Assembly (NCBI GenBank): GCA_030041545.1
Contig: JASHNQ010000112.1
Span: forward strand, 1-64,000
Length of the DNA: 64,000 nucleotides
From: a candidate division FCPU426 bacterium
GTDB lineage: Bacteria > Oederibacteriota > Muellerivitia > Muellerivitales > Muellerivitaceae
Direction: 5' to 3'
Translations under genes and position numbers: made by a program
The notes under the pieces: model-generated
The model's database searches: none
What the model was told of the DNA's origin: nothing
The model's input: the letters and a program-made list of their open reading frames with translations, nothing else
Shown here: positions 32,758 to 42,788 of the stretch, one piece after another
How the letters are laid out: each line of letters opens with the position of its first letter
Numbering within the stretch: the first letter of the stretch is position 1

Positions 32758-33246
32758 ATGGAATTCGATTTAAATGTTTTCCTGCTTCAATTAGCCACTT
32801 TCCTCGTGGGCATGTGGCTCTCCGCCAAGATTTTCCTTCCTTATTTAAGGAAGTGGATGTCCGACCGCCAAAAACGCATTGAGGATCAATTGGCCGCCGC
32901 GGAAAAGCGCCAAAAGGACGCGGAGGCCCTCAAGGCGGAGTTCGAGAAAAAAGTGAAGGAGTTGGAGCAAAACACCGCCGACATCTTGCAGCGCACGCGC
33001 CAGGAAGCCACCAAGGGCCGCGATGAGGTGATTCAGGCCGCCCGCAAGGAAGCCGAGCTCATCCTTTCCGATGCCCGCAAGGCCATTCAGAGCGAGCGCC
33101 AGGAAGTCACCCAGGCCCTCCAAAAGGAAGTGGGGGTCCTCGCGGTCGCCATCGCGGAGAAGATCCTGCGCGCTTCGGTGGATGCCAAGGCCCAGGAAAA
33201 GCTGGTTCAAGAAGGCGTCAAGGAACTAGGAGCGAGAAAAAACTAG
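32758..33246 (+). CDS. atpF: ATP synthase F0 subunit b
   Basis: The 162-residue stalk protein starts with one membrane helix (FLLQLATFLVGMWLSAKIFL, about 9-28). A long charged coiled coil follows (KRIEDQLAAAEKRQKDAEAL onward) and the C-terminal part contacts delta. ATG 32758 gives the typical short N-terminus. A 349-bp stretch of repeats separates it from atpH, a large interruption for this operon. Confidence 0.9.
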   Translation: MEFDLNVFLLQLATFLVGMWLSAKIFLPYLRKWMSDRQKRIEDQLAAAEKRQKDAEALKAEFEKKVKELEQNTADILQRTRQEATKGRDEVIQAARKEAELILSDARKAIQSERQEVTQALQKEVGVLAVAIAEKILRASVDAKAQEKLVQEGVKELGARKN

Positions 33247-33251
33247 AATAT

Positions 33252-33574
33252 TTCACCACGAAGACACCCAGACACAAAGAACGGTTGAAAAGAAAAAGGG
33301 TTCATAAAATCGAAAATAAGATTTAGGACCCGTAACAAAACCCTGTTTTTAAGAAATATCTCCCTCTCCCTTGAGGGGAGAGGGACGGGGTGAGGGTGGC
33401 AACCGAAGGGTTTTCCACACCCCTCACCGGGTTCGACTCCCTTCGGTCGCTCACCGCAAGCCTACCCTCCTGCCCTGAGGCTCTCGAAGGGCTCCCGCAA
33501 GGGGTGAGGGTCTGCGGAGGTTTTGTTAGAGTCTCTTAGCCTTGCTCGGTGTCTTTGTGCCTTGGTGGTTCAAA
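33252..33574. repeat. Nested repeats splitting the atp operon
   Basis: The outer part is a CACGAAG palindrome: CACCACGAAGACACC (33253) and GGTGTCTTTGTGCCTTGGTG (33549). Within it, 33333-33538 is a MITE-like element also found at 57524. It begins TAACAAAACCCTG and ends GTTTTGTTAGAGTCTCT. Into this element a GGGTTCGACTCCCTTCGG repeat of about 60 bp (about 33429-33489) is inserted, because the copy at 57524 lacks it. No gene is present in this gap. Confidence 0.75.
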
Positions 33575-33595
33575 AGCCTTTTTGTCGGAGAAATT

Positions 33596-34141
33596 ATGGA
33601 ATCCGTTATCGCTGAAAAATACGCCGTAGCCCTTTTGCAAGTGGCCCGGGAGCAAAAGACCGTAGACGCCATCGGGGCCGAAATCCAATCCATCCAGAAA
33701 ACCGTTGAATCCAACGCGGACTTGAAAAATACGCTGGAACATCCCCGCGTCAAGGCGGGCGAAAAACTGTCGGCTTTGCAGGGGTTCTTGGGGCAAAAAC
33801 TGTCCACCACGATGGAAAATTTTCTCCTGTTGCTCATCGTGAAAAAACGCATCAAGCACTTGAGGGCGGTGGCGGATTATTACGAAAAGCTGCTTTGTGA
33901 AATAAAGGGAAAGGTCGTAGCCCGGGTCCTGACAGCCATATCCCTGACGGCCGCCCAAAAGCAAGTCCTCACCAACCAACTTTCCCGGATGTTGGGGCTT
34001 ACGGTGGAATTGCGGGAAGAAGTCAAACCCGGCCTCATCGGCGGCATGATGGTGTACCTGGGCGACCAGCGCATGGATGGGAGCGTATTGGGCCAGTTGG
34101 AGCGCATGAAACAAAGGCTCGTGAGGGTTGAAATCGAATAA
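33596..34141 (+). CDS. atpH: ATP synthase F1 subunit delta
   Basis: The 181-residue protein begins MESVIAEKYAVALLQVAREQ, the standard OSCP/delta start. KTVDAIGAEIQSIQKTVESN, LLIVKKRIKHLRAVADYYEK and a C-terminal REEVKPGLIGGMMVYLGDQR, characteristic of the family, follow. It connects the b stalk to the alpha/beta hexamer. ATG 33596 follows GTCGGAGAAATT. A heptamer-type spacer separates it from atpA. Confidence 0.92.
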   Translation: MESVIAEKYAVALLQVAREQKTVDAIGAEIQSIQKTVESNADLKNTLEHPRVKAGEKLSALQGFLGQKLSTTMENFLLLLIVKKRIKHLRAVADYYEKLLCEIKGKVVARVLTAISLTAAQKQVLTNQLSRMLGLTVELREEVKPGLIGGMMVYLGDQRMDGSVLGQLERMKQRLVRVEIE

Positions 34142-34283
34142 CGACGGCCCTTCGATTTGACTCAGGGCCATGAGGCTCTCGAATGGCTGACAGCTCACAG
34201 TTCGCAGGTAAGGAATAAAAGGCATTTCCGCGGAGCGGAAATAACTGAGACTTCGAACTCGAAATTTTATTTGGAGGGTTGGC

Positions 34284-35789
34284 ATGGCGATTCAAGCGGA
34301 TGAAGTGACCAAGGTCCTTAAATCCCGCATCGAGGATTTCAAGGCCGGCGCTGAGCTCATGGAAGTGGGAGAAGTGCTGAAGGTGGGCGACGGCGTAGCC
34401 GTCATTTACGGCTTGAAAAACGCCATGGCGGGTGAGCTGTTAAAATTCCCCAACGAGGTTCACGGCATCGCTTTCAACCTGGAAACCGACGTGGTGGGAG
34501 CGGTCCTCATGGGCGAAACCCGCAACGTCCACGAGGGCGACGCGGTGCACTTGACCGGCCGCATCGCCGAGGTGCCCACGGGCAAGGAACTGTTGGGCCG
34601 CGTGGTCAGCCCCTTGGGGATCGCCTTGGACGGAAAGGGGCCCCTCAAGGCCTCTTCCACCCGCCGCCTGGAGATCAAGGCCCCCGGCGTGGTGCAGCGC
34701 CAGCCGGTCAAGGAGCCCCTCCAAACCGGCATTAAGGCCATCGACTGCATGATCCCCATCGGCCGGGGACAGCGCGAGCTCATCATCGGCGACCGGCAGA
34801 CCGGTAAGACCGCGGTGGCCATCGACACGATCCTCAACCTCAAGGGCAAGAACGTCACCTGCGTTTACGTGGCCATCGGCCAGAAACAATCCACGGTGGC
34901 CCAGGTGGTACGCACCTTGGAGGAGCGCGACGCGCTCGGTTATTGCATCATCGTTTCCGCCACGGCTTCCGATCCGGCGCCGCTGCAATATATCGCGCCC
35001 TACGCCGGCTGCGCCATGGCCGAGGAATTCACCTACAACGGCGGCCACACCCTGGTGGTGTACGACGACCTCTCCAAGCAGGCTGTGGCTTACCGCGAAT
35101 TGTCCCTATTGCTGCGCCGCCCGCCGGGCCGTGAGGCCTATCCCGGCGACGTCTTCTACCTTCACTCGCGCCTTTTGGAGCGAGCCTGCAAGCTGAATGA
35201 GAAGTTGGGCGGCGGGTCCTTGACGGCCCTTCCCATCATCGAGACCCAAGCCGGGGACGTGACGGCCTACATCCCCACCAACGTCATTTCCATCACCGAC
35301 GGCCAGATCTTCCTGGAATCCAACCTGTTTTATTCCGGCATCCGGCCGGCCATCAACGTGGGCATCTCAGTCTCCCGCGTGGGCGGAAACGCCCAAACCA
35401 AGGCCACCAAGAAGGTGGCCGGCAAGCTGAAGCTCGACATGGCCCAGTACAACGAACTGGCGGCTTTCGCCCAGTTCGGCGCGGAACTGGACAAGGCCTC
35501 CATGACCCAGTTAAACCGCGGCGCCCGGCTTGTGGAGCTATTGAAGCAGCCCCAATATTCGCCCATGGAAATGGAGGAGCAGGTGGTTTCCATCTTCGCG
35601 GGCAACAACGGCTACCTGGATCCTCTGCCCCTGGATAAAGTAAAGGCCTTCGAGTCCGGGCTCCTGTCCTTCTTGAGGTCCAAGCATCCGGAAATCCTCA
35701 GGGACATCAAGGCTAAGAACGACCTCCCGGACGACACCAAGACCAAGCTGACCGCGGCCATCGAGGAATTCTCCAAGACGTTTTATTGA
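34284..35789 (+). CDS. atpA: ATP synthase F1 subunit alpha
   Basis: The 501-residue non-catalytic nucleotide-binding subunit has P-loop [15 protein letters not shown] (about 169-183), [20 protein letters not shown] (Walker B region) and [20 protein letters not shown], plus the conserved SISVSRVGG-type Arg (VSRVGGNAQ, about 370). The length is normal. TTTGGAGGG precedes ATG 34284. atpG begins 30 bases after the stop. Confidence 0.97.
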   Translation: MAIQADEVTKVLKSRIEDFKAGAELMEVGEVLKVGDGVAVIYGLKNAMAGELLKFPNEVHGIAFNLETDVVGAVLMGETRNVHEGDAVHLTGRIAEVPTGKELLGRVVSPLGIALDGKGPLKASSTRRLEIKAPGVVQRQPVKEPLQTGIKAIDCMIPIGRGQRELIIGDRQTGKTAVAIDTILNLKGKNVTCVYVAIGQKQSTVAQVVRTLEERDALGYCIIVSATASDPAPLQYIAPYAGCAMAEEFTYNGGHTLVVYDDLSKQAVAYRELSLLLRRPPGREAYPGDVFYLHSRLLERACKLNEKLGGGSLTALPIIETQAGDVTAYIPTNVISITDGQIFLESNLFYSGIRPAINVGISVSRVGGNAQTKATKKVAGKLKLDMAQYNELAAFAQFGAELDKASMTQLNRGARLVELLKQPQYSPMEMEEQVVSIFAGNNGYLDPLPLDKVKAFESGLLSFLRSKHPEILRDIKAKNDLPDDTKTKLTAAIEEFSKTFY

Positions 35790-35819
35790 GATTTTCATGA
35801 CGACTGAGGACTGGTTTTA

Positions 35820-36686
35820 ATGGCCCAAATTAAAGAAATCAAAACCCGCATCAAGAGCGTGAAGAACATCGGCCAGATCACCAAGGCCATGAAGATGGTG
35901 GCTTCGGCCCGCCTGAAGCGCGCCCAGGAGCGCATTTTGGGCGCCCGACCCTATGCCATCAAGATGGCCGACGTGATGAAAAACCTCGCCTTCAAAACCG
36001 GAAAGGAAGTCCACCCGCTGTTAAGCGTGAGGGAGGGAGGTAAAACCGCGCTCATGGTCATCACAGCCGACCGGGGGCTCTGCGGCAGCTTCAATGCCAA
36101 CATCCTCCGGCAGGCTTACGCCTACATGAAGGAAAGTCCGGATACGGTGCTTTTGACCGTGGGCAAGAAGGGGAGGGACTTTTTCAAGCGCCGCAACTAC
36201 TCCATCCGACGCGAATGGCTGGGCGTGTTCCCCCGCGTAGCCATGGAAACGGTCCTGGAGATGCGGGATGAAATCGAAACCTTGTTCATCACCGAAAAGT
36301 TCAAGGCTGTCAAGATCCTCTACACCGAATTCAAAAGCGTCATCCAGCAAAAGACGGCCATGGACACCCTTTTGCCCATCAAGGTGGAGGAACTGCCGGG
36401 TGAGGGGCCAAAGAAGGACTGCGTGGCGGGGGATTACGAGTTTGAGCCCAGCCTGGAGGCCATCCTGGAAAAACTGATCTCCCAATACCTGGCCACCCAG
36501 ATCCACCGCTATCTCCTGGAAAGCTTTTCCTCCGAAATGGGGGCCAAGCGCAACGCCATGGAGGCGGCCAGCAAGAACGCCAGCGAGATGATGTCCAAAT
36601 TGACACTGGAGTTCAACCGCGCCCGCCAGGCCATGATCACCAAGGAAATCGCCGAAATCGTGGGAGGGGCCGCCGCGTTGCAATAA
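35820..36686 (+). CDS. atpG: ATP synthase F1 subunit gamma
   Basis: The 288-residue central rotor subunit starts MAQIKEIKTRIKSVKNIGQI, then TKAMKMVASARLKRAQ. It contains MVITADRGLCGSFNANIL (about 78-95) and ends with the C-terminal helix NAMEAASKNASEMMSKLTLE, then FNRARQAMITKEIAEIVGGA. The length is typical. Its last codons form the left arm of a perfect inverted repeat (36674-36713). Confidence 0.96.
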   Translation: MAQIKEIKTRIKSVKNIGQITKAMKMVASARLKRAQERILGARPYAIKMADVMKNLAFKTGKEVHPLLSVREGGKTALMVITADRGLCGSFNANILRQAYAYMKESPDTVLLTVGKKGRDFFKRRNYSIRREWLGVFPRVAMETVLEMRDEIETLFITEKFKAVKILYTEFKSVIQQKTAMDTLLPIKVEELPGEGPKKDCVAGDYEFEPSLEAILEKLISQYLATQIHRYLLESFSSEMGAKRNAMEAASKNASEMMSKLTLEFNRARQAMITKEIAEIVGGAAALQ

Positions 36687-36713
36687 GGGAGCATTGCCCC
36701 TTATTGCAACGCG
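36674..36713. repeat. Perfect inverted duplication of the atpG 3' end
   Basis: CGCGTTGCAATAAGGG (36674-36689, which includes the atpG stop codon) pairs perfectly with CCCTTATTGCAACGCG (36698-36713) across an 8-nt loop. The right arm is followed by no T-run. It looks like a fold-back copy of local sequence more than a typical terminator. Confidence 0.7.
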
Positions 36714-36718
36714 AGTTT

Positions 36719-36813
36719 GAAGTTCTAAGTTCTTAGTTTTAAGTTTTGGAGGCTTCCGCGAAGCGGAAGTTTCATTAACTTAGAATTCAAAACTTAGAAC
36801 TTAAAACTAATAG
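36719..36813. repeat. Heptamer-periodic palindromic spacer
   Basis: The left arm reads AAGTTCT-AAGTTCT-TAGTTTT-AAGTTTT (36719 on) and the right arm AACTTAG-AATTCAA-AACTTAG-AACTTAA (36778 on). They are joined by a CTTCCGCGAAGCGGAAG hairpin. The two arms are complementary. Tracts of the same 7-nt rhythm appear at many other gene boundaries in the window. Confidence 0.75.
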
Positions 36814-38250
<1,437 letters not shown>

Positions 38251-38304
38251 ATGAGCAGATGACAGTTCACAATTGACAGTCGACAGCAAGGAAAACAAAA
38301 AGCA

Positions 38305-38739
38305 ATGTCGAAAATACTCAAAATCGATGTGGTGGCGTCCAACTTTCCGGTTATTTCCCAGGAGGCCCATTTGGTCGTGCTTCCAGGAGAAGTGGGGGAA
38401 TTCGGGGTTATGGCCGGACACATGTCCCTTTTGTCCAGCTTGAAACCCGGGACCCTGCGCATCATCAACGGCCAAGAGCGGGCGATTTATTACCTTGCGG
38501 GCGGCTTCGCCGAAGTGAACGCCCATTCCGTCACTGTCCTTGCCGAAGAATACGTGAAAGCCGGGGAAATCGACGTGGAAGACGCCAGGAAAATCAAAAA
38601 ACAATCCGAAGACCTCCTAGCGAAAAAAAAAGAGGGGACGGACCTCAAGGCCGCCCAACTGGCCCTCCACCGCGCGGAAGCCCGCTTGAAGGTGGCTGAA
38701 GAGTTCAAAGAGTTTAAGAAGGCAATAAATAGCTCCTGA
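38305..38739 (+). CDS. atpC: ATP synthase F1 subunit epsilon
   Basis: The 144-residue subunit has the N-terminal beta domain (FPVISQEAHLVVLPGEVGEF, then GVMAGHMSLLSSLKPGTLRI) and a C-terminal two-helix domain (EDARKIKKQSEDLLAKKKEG, then AQLALHRAEARLKVAEEF). It is the regulatory subunit at the foot of the central stalk and closes the atp operon. The ATG is at 38305. Confidence 0.93.
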   Translation: MSKILKIDVVASNFPVISQEAHLVVLPGEVGEFGVMAGHMSLLSSLKPGTLRIINGQERAIYYLAGGFAEVNAHSVTVLAEEYVKAGEIDVEDARKIKKQSEDLLAKKKEGTDLKAAQLALHRAEARLKVAEEFKEFKKAINSS

Positions 38740-38928
38740 AAAATACACAAGGGATGGTCGTTTAGGAAAAACCCTCCCCTTGTCATTGTGATAGGGCGTT
38801 TCTTAAGGTTGTAAAGTTATAACTTTGTGCTTTTTGAAGGTGCTAGAATGGCTTTGTACAACGGGGATAATATCGCCTCATTAAAGCTTTTTTTGATCAG
38901 TTGCCGTTAGAGAAAAACGGAGAAAACA

Positions 38929-39201
38929 ATGCCAGATCAATTCAAGGTAGTGAAGATTCAAATTCCCCCATCTATGGAAGAAGTTAATGCTTATGAAATA
39001 CCCGTTAAAGAATCCATCGAAAGATGGAGTGAAATCGAATTGGAAGATGGGACGAAATTACGTATTAAATTGACTGTTGCTGGAGCACATAGGCTTGTGG
39101 GGAAGTATGACCCTCAAGGAAATCCTATATACAATCTTCAAGCGATGCCTCAAATGGTTCCTGTATATACTCCCGACGACCTTAAGAAAAGGATTTTGTA
39201 A
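38929..39201 (+). CDS. Hypothetical protein of the AT-rich islet
   Basis: The 90-residue protein (MPDQFKVVKIQIPPSMEEVN and on) is not recognised. It contains RWSEIELEDGTKLRIKLTVA and GKYDPQGNPIYNLQAMPQMV, suggesting a small beta-rich domain. The gene shares its last base with the ATG of the next one. The three genes from here to 40189 are clearly AT-richer than the atp operon, so they may have been acquired together. Confidence 0.6.
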   Translation: MPDQFKVVKIQIPPSMEEVNAYEIPVKESIERWSEIELEDGTKLRIKLTVAGAHRLVGKYDPQGNPIYNLQAMPQMVPVYTPDDLKKRIL

Positions 39202-39704
39202 TGAGCTCATCGCTTTTAGAAAGAAACACCTTGGTTTTGGAACAATTTACGGGGAAAAAACTTATTCCGCAAGAAAACTTTGAGGAATATGAAGTTCCGC
39301 GACCCGCCTTAGTTCGATGGGATCCGCAAAATTCATCGACGAAAATTAATTATTCAACAACATACTGGTCTTGTGTTCCAGTCAACTTAACTAATTTAGT
39401 TAATGTTTCCTTTGCTTTGGAACAATTTAAATTTGAATACCTTACTGCAAAATGGCAAGCAGAAAGAGCCGGGATGTCGGCCCCGGAAGATATTTTTAAT
39501 TGCGATTCTTATAAAAATATTTTGTTGATGGGCTCAATTATTAAAGAATTTATCCGGGAAAGATTGGAAGACGAAACTCTTAAATCCGACTTCTGGTTTG
39601 ATGCCTTGGAAAGGTTGCACTCTGGTTTCAGCCCAGTTGATGAAGAAGATGCTGGAGATTTAAAAGCGATAAATAAAGCTTGGCTAAATTTCCTTAAAAG
39701 ATAA
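39201..39704 (+). CDS. Hypothetical protein of the AT-rich islet
   Basis: The 167-residue soluble protein is not recognised. The N-terminal part reads VPRPALVRWDPQNSSTKINY with Trp/Cys nearby (YWSCVPVNL), and the C-terminal half is helical with IKEFIRERLEDETLKSDFWF. It overlaps its upstream neighbour by one base and is five bases from the next gene, so the three form one unit. Confidence 0.6.
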   Translation: MSSSLLERNTLVLEQFTGKKLIPQENFEEYEVPRPALVRWDPQNSSTKINYSTTYWSCVPVNLTNLVNVSFALEQFKFEYLTAKWQAERAGMSAPEDIFNCDSYKNILLMGSIIKEFIRERLEDETLKSDFWFDALERLHSGFSPVDEEDAGDLKAINKAWLNFLKR

Positions 39705-39709
39705 ACCAA

Positions 39710-40189
39710 ATGAGTTGTTATTGGAAAAAAGAGTGGTTTGATAATTTAGACCCAGAAAACCCGATAAATTTCGATCCCAATTTTAGCGACCCTGATCCTA
39801 ACTACAATTGTATTGGTTGGGCTATAGACCCGGAAATCCCCAAAAATTGGTGGCCGGCCGGACCGCCTAATTACAGATGGCCAAAGTCTTTACTATTTGA
39901 TAAAAGGCCAACCTTGGAAAATTTTTTAAAGGCTTTTTCAACACAGGGTTATTTGCCTTGCGCCGATGGAAGCTTAGAAGAAGGTTATGAGAAAGTTGTT
40001 TTATATGCTATGACCGATCATTTTGGGAACCCTTCAATAAAACATGCCGCACGTCAATTACCGGATGGAAAATGGACTAGTAAATTTGGTGAATGTGAAG
40101 ATGTAACGCATTTTACTGTTGAAGATATAAATGGGTCGTTATATGGACAAGTTGCTCAGTTTCTAAAGCGCAAACGTAAATTCGCGTAG
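39710..40189 (+). CDS. DUF7689-like protein
   Basis: The 159-residue protein shows a pattern that I associate with the DUF7689-type family. NYNCIGWAIDPEIPKNWWP, NYRWPKSLL, LENFLKAFSTQGYLPCADGS and EKVVLYAMTD are followed by KHAARQLPDGKWTSKFGECE, then TVEDINGSLYGQVAQFLKR. The Asn-Cys and His-Ala-Ala-Arg-Gln motifs recall a compact papain-like or immunity-type fold. The function is unknown, and the family name is from memory without a search. Confidence 0.6.
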   Translation: MSCYWKKEWFDNLDPENPINFDPNFSDPDPNYNCIGWAIDPEIPKNWWPAGPPNYRWPKSLLFDKRPTLENFLKAFSTQGYLPCADGSLEEGYEKVVLYAMTDHFGNPSIKHAARQLPDGKWTSKFGECEDVTHFTVEDINGSLYGQVAQFLKRKRKFA

Positions 40190-40283
40190 TTTTCTTAAAA
40201 AACACGTTTACCAAATTATCAAATAACTTCGGCGGACCTAAAAGTTTTTGTTACTTGAGTTAACGGATTATTGTAGGAATCCT

Positions 40284-40616
40284 TTGGAATTCAAAGCTCT
40301 CAGACCTTCCTTTTATCCCGTTCTCGATGAACCTGCCCCAGCCGACAACAGCATGGAGATTGTGGAAGTCCAAGGGCAAAGAATCGTCCTTATTAAACGC
40401 TTTGGAAAAATTTACGCCCTCGACAACACCTGCCCTCACCTGGGCGGTTCTTTGGGACGCGGTGCCCTGAAGGACAACACTGTCATCTGTCCCCTCCATC
40501 ATTGGACGTTCGACCTTTCGACGGGCCGGGCCGTTGAAGGCGTTCCCGATGAACGGGTTGCGGTTTACGAGGTGAAGGCCGAAAATGGCAAAATTATGGG
40601 GGAATTATCCTTCTGA
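40284..40616 (+). CDS. Rieske [2Fe-2S] ferredoxin-like protein
   Basis: The 110-residue protein binds a Rieske cluster through CPHLGG (about 51-56) and CPLHHWTFDLSTGRAV (about 70). This is the nitrite reductase small-subunit or dioxygenase-ferredoxin type. It is an electron-transfer protein whose partner is not nearby. I chose TTG 40284 because AGGA lies six bases upstream and the domain needs the residues before the internal ATG 40353; the frame is open further upstream. Confidence 0.82.
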   Translation: MEFKALRPSFYPVLDEPAPADNSMEIVEVQGQRIVLIKRFGKIYALDNTCPHLGGSLGRGALKDNTVICPLHHWTFDLSTGRAVEGVPDERVAVYEVKAENGKIMGELSF

Positions 40617-40687
40617 AACGTAATCTTGATTTGGCCATCCATAAAGATAAAATAGTTTTGGTGTTCTTGTAACAAAGGGTATGCAAC

Positions 40688-41107
40688 ATGATCGTGGGAT
40701 TGGGTGTGGATTTGATCGAGATCGAACGGGTGAAGCAGGCCCATGAGAAATACGGCCGGCGCTTCATCGAACGCCTTTTCACGCCCGCGGAAGCCCACTA
40801 TTGTCTCAAGAAAAAAGACCCTTACCCCTCCTTGGCCGGCCGTTTCGCGGCCAAGGAAGCCGTCATCAAGGCTTTCAGTTACGGATTCGGGGGCCGTTGG
40901 AAGTGGACCCAAATTGAAGTCATCCGTGAGTGGAGTGGCAAACCCGGTTTGAAATTGACCGGCATCATGGAAAAGCTCAGGAAACAAAGAAAAATTGGGA
41001 ACATACTGTTAACTATTGCCCACAGCAAGCGGGATGCCACCGCCACGGTGATCTTCGAAAGCACAAAAAAGTCTTTTTCAACTCGAAGATCGCGAAAAAG
41101 ACAATAA
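40688..41107 (+). CDS. acpS: Holo-[acyl-carrier-protein] synthase
   Basis: The 139-residue enzyme transfers 4'-phosphopantetheine from CoA to acyl carrier protein. The family motifs are MIVGLGVDLIEIERVKQA (Asp8), then RLFTPAEAHYC and SLAGRFAAKEAVIKAFSYGF (Glu/Lys of the active site), and HSKRDATATVIFE at the end. The last 15 residues are a basic tail beyond the usual family length. Confidence 0.92.
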   Translation: MIVGLGVDLIEIERVKQAHEKYGRRFIERLFTPAEAHYCLKKKDPYPSLAGRFAAKEAVIKAFSYGFGGRWKWTQIEVIREWSGKPGLKLTGIMEKLRKQRKIGNILLTIAHSKRDATATVIFESTKKSFSTRRSRKRQ

Positions 41108-41185
41108 AAACCGAAAAAAGAAAACGTATGAAATGAAAAATTTCTTATCTTTCTTTCGCGGCCTTCGCGGTGTAGAGGTTCTAAG

Positions 41186-42688
41186 ATGATCGAGTCACGC
41201 CTTTATAAACCACGCCAATTAAGCCCGCCCCAATGGTTTTGGTTCCTGGCTTTCATGGGCCTTTTGACGCGCCTGCCTTTCTTGAGAATTTTTTCCGCCG
41301 AAACCACCGACGGCGTGCTTTGCCTCACCTATTTTTCCCCCGATTTGGCCCCAACTCCCCGCTTTATCATCCTTCCCGGCTATCCCGCCCTGCTTTGGGT
41401 GGGACAACACCTGGGGATGCCCGATTGGTTGTGGGGGAGGCTGGTTTCGAGCCTGGCAGGCCTTCTTTTCCTGATCCCCTTGTGGAAACTCGCCCGCCGA
41501 TGGGTGCCTTCGGAAATGGCGGGGATCATCTGCCTCATGGCGCTTTTTTCCCCCCTTTTGTGGGAGTGGTCCCTCCAGGTCATGCCCGATACCCTTTTCC
41601 TGGCGGCCTTTTGGTGGTGTTTGGAAAGGCTGGTGACGGTTTATGTCGAGAAGAAGCCGACCGCCTGGTGGCAGGCCTGCCTAGCCGGGGCGGTCGCCGC
41701 CGTTACACGGCCCGAAGGGTTCATCCTGTTGCCCTGGCTTTTGGTTTCAGGGGTGTCCCTCAATCGGGAGGGAGTTTGGAAAAAATTGGGAGGGCTGGCG
41801 CTCCTTTGGGCGGGGCCCCTCTATTTCATCAGTCAAAAGCTCATGACGCTCCTTTACGCCTACCAGGAAGGAATGGGTTTTACCCAAGGGGCGGGGCGCA
41901 TACGGTTTCCCTTCGTTAATTTCATCGACCACTTTTATACTTATCTTTCCCAACCCCTTTATGTTTTCACCCCACTGGTTTTTTGGTTCGCGGTGTTGGG
42001 ACTGGCCAAGATGGCCCGGCGAAGCGGACCGGAGGGGGAAGCTTTCCGGAAAATCCTACTCCAGGTTTACGTGATCGTCTTTATTTCGCGGTTGATTCCG
42101 GCAACCTACCAGGACCGGCACATGATGCCCTTCCTGCCTTTTTTGCTGCTGGCCGCAGGCTACCAATTGGAATCCTTCTTTGAGAGCCTGGAACAGCATC
42201 AGGGAACTGTGCGCTTGATGTTCTGGAAAAACGGGGTTTTGACCCTTTGCCTGGCCTGGCTTGCGCTTTTTTCCTCCGCGGCGCTCATCAGCGAGAACGA
42301 CTCCTTCGGCGATATCAAACGTTCTTCCGAATTCCTCAAGACCCTTCCCCCCGACGCCAGGATTTATTCGGACGAAGTCCCCAAGACCCAATATTGGTCC
42401 GGCCGCAAGGTCGAGCTCATGCCTTACCTTTACGAGAACACCCAGTTCAACCCCAAGCCCGGCGATATCGTCGTGCTCCACAGTTTTTACGTGCCCCGGC
42501 TCAGTTTCGTGGACCGCCACTTGATCGACGTCCACGACGCCAAAGTTCTCCATGAGGAAATGAGCATGGTCGTTCCGCTTTTAACCGACCTTATGGAAGA
42601 CCCAGAATTGCAAAACCGGACCATGGCCACGGCCTTCCGCTTCAAACCCCAGTTTTTCAGAAGCCGGGTCTATCTGATAAGAAAATAA
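41186..42688 (+). CDS. GT39-like membrane glycosyltransferase
   Basis: The 500-residue protein has about ten membrane segments. The first loop contains RLPFLRIFSAETTDGVLCLT, with acidic residues as in ArnT/PMT-like GT-C enzymes. MAGIICLMALFSPLLWEWSL, MPDTLFLAAFWWCLERL and AAVTRPEGFILLPWLL follow. After about residue 370 a periplasmic domain (SDEVPKTQYWSGRKVELMPY) is present. It should transfer a sugar from a polyprenyl carrier to an unknown acceptor. Confidence 0.78.
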   Translation: MIESRLYKPRQLSPPQWFWFLAFMGLLTRLPFLRIFSAETTDGVLCLTYFSPDLAPTPRFIILPGYPALLWVGQHLGMPDWLWGRLVSSLAGLLFLIPLWKLARRWVPSEMAGIICLMALFSPLLWEWSLQVMPDTLFLAAFWWCLERLVTVYVEKKPTAWWQACLAGAVAAVTRPEGFILLPWLLVSGVSLNREGVWKKLGGLALLWAGPLYFISQKLMTLLYAYQEGMGFTQGAGRIRFPFVNFIDHFYTYLSQPLYVFTPLVFWFAVLGLAKMARRSGPEGEAFRKILLQVYVIVFISRLIPATYQDRHMMPFLPFLLLAAGYQLESFFESLEQHQGTVRLMFWKNGVLTLCLAWLALFSSAALISENDSFGDIKRSSEFLKTLPPDARIYSDEVPKTQYWSGRKVELMPYLYENTQFNPKPGDIVVLHSFYVPRLSFVDRHLIDVHDAKVLHEEMSMVVPLLTDLMEDPELQNRTMATAFRFKPQFFRSRVYLIRK

Positions 42689-42714
42689 ATTATGAATTGT
42701 TAATTTTGAATTGT

Positions 42715-42753
42715 GGTTAATTCCCATCCGGAAAAACCGGATGGGAATTAACC
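42715..42753. repeat. Perfect 17-bp inverted repeat before the nnr gene
   Basis: GGTTAATTCCCATCCGG (42715-42731) pairs perfectly with CCGGATGGGAATTAACC (42737-42753) around an AAAAA loop. No T-run follows. It lies 35 bp before the start codon and is preceded by an AATTATG-AATTGTT-AATTTTG heptamer tract (42689-42713). Confidence 0.75.
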
Positions 42754-42788
42754 AAAGCTCGGAACTTTTTAGGAATTTGGAGGCAACG

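Noticed and set aside
33425-33450. Possible tRNA T-arm (GGGTTCGACTCCC)
   Set aside because: It matches the T-loop consensus, but no acceptor, D-arm or anticodon arm can be folded around it, and the same motif recurs inside short repeats at 18427 and 18958.
38825-38880. Promoter of the AT-rich islet
   Set aside because: TAGAAT is present, but no -35-like hexamer lies 16-18 bp upstream, so I did not list it.
42715-42753. Rho-independent terminator of the GT39 gene
   Set aside because: The stem is perfect but no T-run follows on the + strand, and the loop A-run does not help termination.
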